Below, piece by piece: positions 19,954 to 26,236 of a DNA stretch of 34,783 bases. The position numbers were made by a program, and so were the translations under genes. The notes under the pieces are model-generated. The model saw only the letters and a list, made by a program, of their open reading frames with translations. It was not told where the DNA came from and did not search any database. Origin of the DNA: a virus; the IMG/VR virus record IMGVR_UViG_3300037852_000207, positions 1 through 34,783 of that record; one strand, written 5' to 3'. Within the stretch, counting starts at the first letter, position 1. Each line of letters starts with the position of its first letter.

Positions 19954-20170
19954 GGCAATCGCAGCGCGGACAGTGACGCGCTTGGATATGTGTACGACAA
20001 GCTCGATACTCAAAGTAGAGAACAAATAGCAATATTTGGTGATTAACTCTATGCCGGACTATAAGGGGGTCTTAACGGCGCATTGTGGGGTTCGTACGGT
20101 AGCTATCATCCCGGTTATATCGATAGCAACTTACTGAGTAAGCAGGTGCAATTCCTGCCGATTGCCACCA
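19954..20170 (+). ncRNA. RNA-like module 5 (tRNA-like ends, 160-base insert)
   Basis: GGCAATCG/CGATTGCC closes 8 bp (19954-19961, 20159-20166), CA, then a 4 bp arm GCGC with loop GGACAGTGAC (19964-19981), and at the 3' side GCAGG-TGCAATT-CCTGC (20142-20158) directly against the closing stem, then ACCA. The T-arm-like loop matches the tRNA T-loop consensus at all but one position. The insert holds further stems, including CAAATA-GCAA-TATTTG (20023-20038) within TAGAG/CTCTA, GTACGA/TCGTAC (19992, 20092) and GCTATC/GATAGC (20102, 20122). Not a standard tRNA: no anticodon arm seen. Confidence 0.68.
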
Positions 20171-20182
20171 GATTTATAGTGA

Positions 20183-20200
20183 TTTAGAGCAACCTCTAAA
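20183..20200 (+). terminator. Hairpin with T-rich tail after module 5
   Basis: TTTAGAG (20183-20189), loop CAAC, CTCTAAA (20194-20200), then TTTATAGTTT. A 7 bp stem, AU-rich, followed by U's: a weak intrinsic terminator or processing site separating modules 5 and 6. Confidence 0.45.
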
Positions 20201-20212
20201 TTTATAGTTTAT

Positions 20213-20340
20213 GTTAGCAGCAGTGCGGACAGTGACGTACTCAATCTAACTTGAGGATGTAGAATGGGATATATATTTGCGCTTACTCAAGAAGCGTGAT
20301 TCAAAACCATAGCCGGTGCAATTCCGGCCTGCTAACACTT
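20213..20340 (+). ncRNA. RNA-like module 6 (same family as module 5)
   Basis: GTTAGCAG/CTGCTAAC closes 8 bp (20213-20220, 20329-20336), CA, GTGC-GGACAGTGAC-GTAC (20223-20240), and GCCGG-TGCAATT-CCGGC (20312-20328) directly against the closing stem, then ACTT. Both loops are identical to those of module 5 while the stems differ by compensating changes. The insert is 71 bases and includes CGCTT/AAGCG. It ends 16 bases before the next gene (ATG 20357), so it may also serve as its leader. Confidence 0.68.
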
Positions 20341-20356
20341 ATTTAGGAATGAAAGA

Positions 20357-20590
20357 ATGAAAAAAATGTTAGTTGTATTATTTCTTTTTTCTCTGGCAAG
20401 TATTGTTTCAATCAATATTGTTCTTGGACATTGCATCTATCTTTTAACTCATAGTTTGGTATATCAATGCCTCTTTCAAACATCATCGAGTTTTCTATCA
20501 GCATTATTTCTTTTTCAATGGATAATAGATAAATTTGTTAAACCATTTTACCGAGAATTATTTCTTATGAAGAAGGTTATCAATGACTAA
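20357..20590 (+). CDS. Membrane mini-protein with two TM segments
   Basis: 77 aa. MKKMLVVLFLFSLASIVSIN then hydrophobic residues to about 30, a short loop and a second hydrophobic segment (SSFLSALFLFQWIIDKFV). The first segment may be a signal anchor. The ATG has TAGGAATGAAAGA upstream. Its 3' end overlaps the next gene by 8 bases. No conserved motif; a holin, antiholin or superinfection exclusion role is possible but unproven. Confidence 0.6.
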   Translation: MKKMLVVLFLFSLASIVSINIVLGHCIYLLTHSLVYQCLFQTSSSFLSALFLFQWIIDKFVKPFYRELFLMKKVIND

Positions 20591-20783
20591 TATCGCATCT
20601 ATTAAAGCTAATGATAAAAGCGAAAAAATTTTCTCTCTCTTAAAGAATAAAAAGTTTTTTGCAATCAGCCTAGAGAAAAATGGAAAAATGGTTCTTCATC
20701 AAAATAAAATAAGTAATGAAGAAATTGTATATGCTTCAAACTTTGTTATTGCTTCGATTATAAATCCAGATTTAATTAAGTAA
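20583..20783 (+). CDS. Hypothetical small soluble protein
   Basis: 66 aa (MTNIASIKANDKSEKIFSLL then KNKKFFAISLEKNGKMVLHQ). Overlaps the upstream membrane protein by 8 bases. Basic and charged in the first half, with a hydrophobic C-terminal helix (ASNFVIASIINPDLIK). No recognised domain. The overlap suggests co-translation with the membrane protein. Confidence 0.52.
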   Translation: MTNIASIKANDKSEKIFSLLKNKKFFAISLEKNGKMVLHQNKISNEEIVYASNFVIASIINPDLIK

Positions 20784-20813
20784 AACCTATCGAAAAAATA
20801 AATAAAAATCGAC

Positions 20814-20877
20814 ATACTATGCGCACATGTCGAATGGATCGACATACTCTATCTACAAGGAAAGTCATATGCGCACC
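20814..20877 (+). repeat. Short direct repeats and hairpin upstream of the secreted protein
   Basis: The 9-mer CGACATACT occurs twice about 28 bases apart, and ATGCGCAC occurs twice. The first half also folds as CGACAT with ATGTCG (about 6 bp). The region covers the leader and start of the secreted protein. It may be an operator or recent duplication. Confidence 0.5.
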
Positions 20878-21078
20878 TTACTCTTATTATCTTTTTTCCT
20901 GGTTACATTTAATGCGTTTGCTGATCAGGTACGTTGTTATTCAAACGGTCGAAAAGTCTATCAGCATCAGGTTCAGGATATCCGCTATGTTAATCCTGAT
21001 CTTCTTGCTTTTCAGGAAGCAGATAGCCAAGATGTTATTTTAACTTCCATGGACTGTATCGTTAAAATTTCCGCATAA
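20869..21078 (+). CDS. Secreted small protein
   Basis: 69 aa from the ATG at 20869, which has AAGG AAAG upstream; the longer frame starts at 20827 through the repeats. MRTLLLLSFFLVTFNAFADQ is a signal peptide (cleavage likely after Ala18). The mature part has one Cys pair (Cys22 and Cys63) and reads VRCYSNGRKVYQHQVQDIRY. Function unknown. It resembles many periplasmic phage or prophage mini-proteins in layout only. Confidence 0.62.
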   Translation: MRTLLLLSFFLVTFNAFADQVRCYSNGRKVYQHQVQDIRYVNPDLLAFQEADSQDVILTSMDCIVKISA

Positions 21079-21089
21079 GGAGTTTTATC

Positions 21090-21263
21090 ATGCCATTAGT
21101 CAAAGGCCGTGCTGCCCGATCAAAGAAAGGATTTTCTGAGAATGTACGTCGTGAAGTGAATGCTGGAAAACCACAGAAACAGGCTGTAGCCATTGCCTAT
21201 TCTGTTGCGCGAAAGAGTAAAAAGAAAAAGTCTAAAGCAAAAAAGAAAAGGGCTAAAAAATAG
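21090..21263 (+). CDS. Lys-rich conserved phage mini-protein
   Basis: 57 aa. MPLVKGRAARSKKGFSENVR followed by REVNAGKPQKQAVAIAYSVA and a run KKKKSKAKKKRAKK. The ENVR.E...GKPQKQAVAIAYS segment is a pattern I recognise in many tailed-phage proteins of unknown function. AAGGAG lies 8 bases before the ATG. The last codons form the stem of the terminator. It is the third very basic mini-protein in the genome. Confidence 0.8.
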   Translation: MPLVKGRAARSKKGFSENVRREVNAGKPQKQAVAIAYSVARKSKKKKSKAKKKRAKK

Positions 21264-21266
21264 CCC
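21250..21266. terminator. Hairpin between the convergent transcripts
   Basis: GGGCTA (21250-21255), loop AAAAA, TAGCCC (21261-21266) forms 6 bp; the stop codon of the basic protein is inside the stem. The minus-strand spike gene ends 16 bases further. The tract after it is not T-rich on the plus strand, so termination may be weak. On the minus strand the tail reads CTTTTCTTTT. Confidence 0.6.
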
Positions 21267-21281
21267 TCACGAAATTAAGTA

Positions 21282-23066
21282 TTATCTTGCGCGTCTTGCT
21301 GCAATAAATCCAGTGGCAGAATATGTTGATGCGGTAAAACTTGTAAACACAACTAAATAGACTGTTGTCGTTGTTGCCAGAGACAATCTTATAGATGGAA
21401 TAGCTCCGGCTGGATTTGCACCTATTATTGGACTGGTTCCAGCGCTATATTCAAAATTCCAATTTGGATCAATAGTTGCGCTTACTGTACTCGCACTAGC
21501 TAAAGCATATGATACTGAAGTTGAAGATGTTCCCTGAAAAGCAATTGCTCCAGTTATATCCCAGTCACCGGCCGTTAATGATATTGATGTAACATTTATC
21601 TGTTGACCACTCGTTAATGACTGGCCCCCCGTATTTTGAGCAATAACATATTCACCTACATAACCAGTACTGGCATTATTATTTGTAATCGTGCCAACAA
21701 TTCCTTGTGTGCTTGGATTAAATGTAATGCTGGACGTTGTAAATGATGGAAGTGTTTGTGACCAATTGGGTAAGTATTCAGCATTCCATGATGCAGCAGT
21801 TGTGCCCGTAAGTAATATACAAGTGACGAGCAACGTAGTTCCAGCAGCCATTGCCTGGATTGTATTACCACCAGATGATTCAACAGTAACAACACCTGTT
21901 GAATTATTTGTAATATAAAATGCCTGACCAAGCACCAGGGTTGATGTCACCGGAAGAAGAACAGTCTGTGTTGTCGTTCCTGTGAAAAATTGCTGATAAG
22001 CACTCGTCGCAATTAAAGTTGTCGTAGTTGCTGCGGTTGCTGTCGTCGCATATGTAGATAAATTATTGGATACCGTAATAGAATTGTGACCGTTAACAAT
22101 ATTAACACCTGCGCCGGCTGTAAGGTTTGCAGCACCAGGCGCCCCTGTGCTCGATCCTATTGCCAGTTGGCCATCGGTAAGTGCCGTCCAATTGGGCGCG
22201 CCCACACCCGTACTTGTTAATACTGAATTCGCAGTCGTAGTAAATTGCCCTACAACATTAGTTGCACTTCCATATAAAAGCTGTCCTGATACAATCGTTG
22301 AAGGATAAGTTGCTGTCGTCCAATTGGGCGCGCCCGCACCACCTGACTGGAATAATTGTCCAGAGGTGCCAGGTGCCATGAAAGCAATGGCTGATGCTGT
22401 TGAATAAGGAATTGCACCATTAGCAGCAGTTAAATTTGCGTTCGTTCCACCATTTGCTAATGATAATGGGAATGACGGAATAGCAGAAGCAAGCGCCAGG
22501 GTTCCATTAGCATCAGGAAGGTTCCATGTTCGTCCGGCACTTAATGAAGCATTTGTCAGTACGCCAAGAAAGTTGCCACTTGAAGCAGCAGCAATAAATT
22601 GTAAAGAACCATTATTAGCTGTCGAAGAAAACGTTTCAAAGTAAGCATTCCCACCGGCTGCGCTACCGCTAATAATTGGATATCCGAGCGCAGTGATTGC
22701 ACCCGCTGCGGTTATAGCCCCTGCATTCCAGACACCGGATGTAATCGTACCAAGGCTTGTAATATTGCCCTGAACAGTACTTGGTAATGTGGTACCCCAT
22801 GCAGGAACTCCACTAGCATTTGACATTAAAACTGAGTTATTTGCGGGATTGATTACGGCGTAAGTATTTAAAGCTGTCGTATAAATTAAATTGTTTGCGA
22901 CCGTTGTTAATCCTGCGATTGAGCTTAATGCAGGATAGGCTGAAATGACTTGCGCAATCGTACACTGCACTTCATTCCACGCATCCGCACTGTCACCTAC
23001 ATAAATAATATCAGCGGGTACGGGCGACGCTTTCGAGGGAAATTGATATAAACGTTCATTAGCCAT
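21282..23066 (-). CDS. Tail fibre or spike protein with repeats
   Basis: 594 aa. The first 70 residues may be an attachment domain (RLYQFPSKASPVPADIIYVG). The centre has repeats of the type GAPNWT (TSGQLFQSGGAGAPNWTTAT, NSVLTSTGVGAPNWTALTDG), a pattern of triple-stranded fibre shafts. The DNA contains the matching repeat CCAATTGGGCGCGCCC at two sites. The last 150 residues look like a beta-rich receptor-binding domain (SLTAGDWDITGAIAFQGTSS), a frequent C-terminal end of phage fibres. It is the last gene of the late block. Probably binds the host surface. Confidence 0.72.
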   Translation of the reverse strand: MANERLYQFPSKASPVPADIIYVGDSADAWNEVQCTIAQVISAYPALSSIAGLTTVANNLIYTTALNTYAVINPANNSVLMSNASGVPAWGTTLPSTVQGNITSLGTITSGVWNAGAITAAGAITALGYPIISGSAAGGNAYFETFSSTANNGSLQFIAAASSGNFLGVLTNASLSAGRTWNLPDANGTLALASAIPSFPLSLANGGTNANLTAANGAIPYSTASAIAFMAPGTSGQLFQSGGAGAPNWTTATYPSTIVSGQLLYGSATNVVGQFTTTANSVLTSTGVGAPNWTALTDGQLAIGSSTGAPGAANLTAGAGVNIVNGHNSITVSNNLSTYATTATAATTTTLIATSAYQQFFTGTTTQTVLLPVTSTLVLGQAFYITNNSTGVVTVESSGGNTIQAMAAGTTLLVTCILLTGTTAASWNAEYLPNWSQTLPSFTTSSITFNPSTQGIVGTITNNNASTGYVGEYVIAQNTGGQSLTSGQQINVTSISLTAGDWDITGAIAFQGTSSTSVSYALASASTVSATIDPNWNFEYSAGTSPIIGANPAGAIPSIRLSLATTTTVYLVVFTSFTASTYSATGFIAARRAR

Positions 23067-23077
23067 TCCATTGACTC

Positions 23078-23242
23078 CTATACGTATTTTTTAGCGATTA
23101 CAAAGGCGCTCCGTGACGTCACAACATAGCTTAATCGTTTGGTAATCACACGATCGAAACCTGTTGGAATATCCTCAGTTTGATCCATGATCATTACCTG
23201 CAAGGGCAACATGGTTGTAATCAGTCGAAGTAAGAAACGCAT
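23078..23242 (-). CDS. Hypothetical small protein
   Basis: 54 aa (MRFLLRLITTMLPLQVMIMD then QTEDIPTGFDRVITKRLSYV). Starts at 23242, ten bases beyond the stop of the 102 aa gene, and ends 12 bases before the spike gene. The first 20 residues are hydrophobic. A ribosome binding site is weak (ATAAGGATATGGT). Could be a small chaperone or holin-like protein; no motif. Confidence 0.48.
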   Translation of the reverse strand: MRFLLRLITTMLPLQVMIMDQTEDIPTGFDRVITKRLSYVVTSRSAFVIAKKYV

Positions 23243-23251
23243 ACCATATCC

Positions 23252-23560
23252 TTATGGTGCATTGTAGGTTGTGTTAACCGCAGTCCAGACCAAACCAGTT
23301 GCTGTAGTTGATCTTGCTGTACCTCTAACTGTAGCTGCACTCAAGATTCGGGTTGCCCCTAAAATATAGTTTTGCCCTTGCAAAGCACCCGGGTACCATT
23401 GTGGTTCACCCTTGTTATTTTCCCAGACGATATCGCCTGACAGACCTGTTACTGAGATATAAGCAGCTGTTAGTTTGGTAAGATTGGTATCGGTAATCGT
23501 GAAGTATTGGTCATTAACAACCACATCACTATAACTCGGTGGAAAGCCCCATGTAATCAT
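23252..23560 (-). CDS. Hypothetical virion-associated small protein
   Basis: 102 aa from the ATG at 23560, which has GGAGG 7 bases upstream; a start at 23584 lacks one. Beta-rich text (VVNDQYFTITDTNLTKLTAA then WENNKGEPQWYPGALQGQNY) and many Thr, Tyr and Trp suggest a fibre- or tail-associated protein. It lies between the large terminase and the spike, a position that often holds fibre accessory genes. No family recognised. Confidence 0.6.
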   Translation of the reverse strand: MITWGFPPSYSDVVVNDQYFTITDTNLTKLTAAYISVTGLSGDIVWENNKGEPQWYPGALQGQNYILGATRILSAATVRGTARSTTATGLVWTAVNTTYNAP

Positions 23561-23580
23561 TAACAACCTCCATGTTGTTA

Positions 23581-25044
23581 TCAAGCATAATATACAACGT
23601 CAAACGGCCTGTCGCTAATCATATCGCCATCGAGAGCAAGCGTCATCGTCTGAAAAGAATCAACTCCATGCGACGCCCAATTGTGTAATGGCCGGTTCTT
23701 GTATGTACCCATCTTATCATCAAATTCTTTGGAATAGTTAGCGAGGCAGTCAATTAATCGTTGAGTATTTTCTTTATTAAAGTCACACAAATAAAGCATT
23801 CGCCTCATTGACTCAATCGCATTTTCCTTGCTTGTCGGACGGGGAACAACAAACCCGCTTTCACCCATATCCCGAAGAAAATCAATGGTATTTTTACCCG
23901 TATTAAAATCTCTTTTCTGGCCGTCATGTGGCACAAAATGATCTTTGAAAGTGAGATTGTACCGGTTACAGAATCTTCTTATTTCCATCACATAAAATGC
24001 AAGATCACGGTTATTATTTTCAAAGTAACCAATAACTGACGGCTTCAGATAATTATCAATTCGTCTGACTTGAAAAAGAGTAATCGCAGTACAATCATTC
24101 ACGCCAATATCAAATGCCGAGTACACATTTGCATTAGGAATAACAAGGTTCGGAACAAGGCGACCGCACTCTAAAATAACCTTCATTGCATGGGCAAAAT
24201 ATTTGGTTTCCTGATTGATTTGGACAACACCATAATATTCCTGCTGGATCAGATATTCAGGCATTCCGGCTCGTCTATCTTCCTCAATCATCTCATCCGT
24301 TATATAGCGATTTCCATTCTCATCAAGCAGAGTCACAATGCTATCCGCACGGCAATACCAGAGCGGATCATTCTTGTTATGCTCAATCAATTGGTAGAAA
24401 TGATTCATGCCATCGAATGTGGATTGCCCTATGAGCCAACCACCATTTTGACGCAACGCCGGTAGCATGACATAGAACACTCTCGGGTCTTGGAAAGCAA
24501 ATTCAGAATAGACAATCCCGCGCGGGTTTGTACCGCGAAGTTTGTCAGGATCAATATCAGAACCCACTACCCATATGACTGATCCGTTAACTAACTTTAT
24601 CTTCATTTCCTGATTGTTAATGCTCTGGATTAACCGCTTCGGAATCATCTCAAGAAACTTGACACTCGCACCATTCGGCATCAGTATCGCGCCATCCCAG
24701 AGCACTGCTTTTGCTCTCACATTGGTCGGGTAAACCATCATGTAAAGGCCGGGTGACTCGATTGATCCTTCAATCAGTAAATTCCATGATTCGACTTCTT
24801 TACCTGATCGTCTTGGTCTTTCAAGTAAATGACGAAGTACTTTTTCTATGTAAAGTTTAACCTGTAATTCAATCTGATATGGTCTGAATGGAATGTAAGG
24901 AAGCTTGACCTCTTCGCCATCGTCAAACGTAACAAAGAGATTTGCATCCTTGTCACGTCGCGTTTCATAGCGCGAAGATGTTCGACAACTGATCGCTTCA
25001 TCAATCATTGAAAATCTTTTTAACAACTCGCGTGATCTGCTCAT
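23581..25044 (-). CDS. Large terminase subunit (ATPase/nuclease)
   Basis: 487 aa. Walker A-like RPRRSGKE at residues 76-83 (the final Ser/Thr replaced by Glu, a variant known in phage terminases with RRxGK[DE]), Walker B RGIVYSEFAF at 175-184 with catalytic Glu181, and the RNase H-type nuclease domain with FDIGVND (311-317) and HGVDSF (459-464). Together these give the packaging motor and the nuclease that cuts the concatemer. The gene lies after the tail fibre, as gene 19 does in T7. The ATG overlaps with GTGAAAC upstream, a weak ribosome binding site. Confidence 0.93.
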   Translation of the reverse strand: MSRSRELLKRFSMIDEAISCRTSSRYETRRDKDANLFVTFDDGEEVKLPYIPFRPYQIELQVKLYIEKVLRHLLERPRRSGKEVESWNLLIEGSIESPGLYMMVYPTNVRAKAVLWDGAILMPNGASVKFLEMIPKRLIQSINNQEMKIKLVNGSVIWVVGSDIDPDKLRGTNPRGIVYSEFAFQDPRVFYVMLPALRQNGGWLIGQSTFDGMNHFYQLIEHNKNDPLWYCRADSIVTLLDENGNRYITDEMIEEDRRAGMPEYLIQQEYYGVVQINQETKYFAHAMKVILECGRLVPNLVIPNANVYSAFDIGVNDCTAITLFQVRRIDNYLKPSVIGYFENNNRDLAFYVMEIRRFCNRYNLTFKDHFVPHDGQKRDFNTGKNTIDFLRDMGESGFVVPRPTSKENAIESMRRMLYLCDFNKENTQRLIDCLANYSKEFDDKMGTYKNRPLHNWASHGVDSFQTMTLALDGDMISDRPFDVVYYA

Positions 25045-25060
25045 GTTTCACGTAGAACGC

Positions 25061-26224
25061 TTAAGTTTTAATAATTTTAGTAACAACAGCACTGGGCTGT
25101 ATCAAACTGACAGCAGTTTGAGGGCCACTATAACTATGTATCAGACCGGTTGTTGAACTTTTACCACCGCTTGTTCCTCCAGTGAATGGGCCACCTGCAT
25201 TCTGGTCAGTAATAAATTGAGAACCCGGATCATCATGACTGTGTTCAGGAATATCCTGTAAGCCCAGTGTATGAGATTCAGTACCACCTGTATTGCCAGT
25301 GGCATTTCCAATAATCCCTGTACCTGAACCACCTGAACCAATAGCAACAGCACGTCTGAAGTCTGGAAGATTGAATGTGGTTGAACCATCACCAACACCC
25401 CATGTCGTTCCAATAGCTGCAAAAAGGGTCGCATAGGTTGTTCTTGAAACCGCTGAACCATCACATAGTAACCAGCCAATCGGTGCAACAGTACCGGCGA
25501 AATCATTCATCATACCGGCCTTGAATGTATATTCACTGGTTGAAATCAATGCCGGAATGCCATCAAGATATGTACCGACCGAATTGAGATAATCCGAGAC
25601 ATTTGTGGGGTTGAGTGCTGTCGGATCATAGTAACCTACAATCGAGGCGCCATTGGTGACAGGCTGATTATTGGCAAGCTGGGATCGTAACGTGCTCGTA
25701 TCTGGATTTTGTTCCAATGTAACTGCTATGACGCCCGATGCAGTGCCCTGCCATATCTGCTGATTGGCAAGTGTAGGCAGCTGAGTATAGGGTACGGAAT
25801 TGGGTAAATAAGTATTAATGACGTAGGATAAATTTCTTTGTAACGCATAATTCTGATTTTGCTGACAGAGCAAAAGTAATCTGTCAAACGCAGCATCGAG
25901 GTTTGCGCCATTGATCGTTTGAGCATTTGCAAAGGTCGTATTTAAACTTGCTCCAACCTGGCGATTGATCGTTAAAATAAAGCCGGTTGTCGCAGTAAAG
26001 AGCAACGTAATATAGCCACCCGTAATAGGATCAGCGTTATAAGTAACCGTGTAATCCGTATTAAGTAATAGAAGATCAGTTGCCGGAATGGGTGGTGCAT
26101 TGGACGCCTGATAATAGAGCTGAATATCAGTTGGAAGTGGCGCATAAAATGCAAAGGTATATTGAGACTGTGCGCTATTTGCAACGTACTGAACAATCGT
26201 TTGCTGTTGTGGAATATTTGGCAT
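25061..26224 (-). CDS. Tail fibre with T7-like N-terminus and collar domain
   Basis: 387 aa. Residues about 5-135 match the T7 tail fibre N-terminal domain (IVQYVANSAQSQYTFAFYAP, GFILTINRQVGASLNTTFAN, then LDAAFDRLLLLCQQN), which attaches the fibre to the tail. Residues 237-290 form a phage tail collar domain (APIGWLLCDGSAVSRTTYAT then FAAIGTTWG), and HSHDDPGSQ is a typical HxH-type end pattern. The order after the internal virion genes is that of T7 gene 17. It is shorter than T7 gp17 (553 aa). Confidence 0.92.
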   Translation of the reverse strand: MPNIPQQQTIVQYVANSAQSQYTFAFYAPLPTDIQLYYQASNAPPIPATDLLLLNTDYTVTYNADPITGGYITLLFTATTGFILTINRQVGASLNTTFANAQTINGANLDAAFDRLLLLCQQNQNYALQRNLSYVINTYLPNSVPYTQLPTLANQQIWQGTASGVIAVTLEQNPDTSTLRSQLANNQPVTNGASIVGYYDPTALNPTNVSDYLNSVGTYLDGIPALISTSEYTFKAGMMNDFAGTVAPIGWLLCDGSAVSRTTYATLFAAIGTTWGVGDGSTTFNLPDFRRAVAIGSGGSGTGIIGNATGNTGGTESHTLGLQDIPEHSHDDPGSQFITDQNAGGPFTGGTSGGKSSTTGLIHSYSGPQTAVSLIQPSAVVTKIIKT

Positions 26225-26236
26225 TGGTTGATATCC

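Noticed and set aside
19912-20046. 44-codon frame (MLLSYYKKMLLQVYGNRSAD...) into module 5
   Set aside because: It reads like protein but has no Shine-Dalgarno site, and the shared bases with module 6 are conserved as stems with compensating changes, which favours RNA.
19954-20170. tmRNA or intron-containing tRNA
   Set aside because: No tag reading frame ending in Ala-Ala, no anticodon stem on either side of the insert, and a non-canonical T-loop. I keep 'tRNA-like' as description only.
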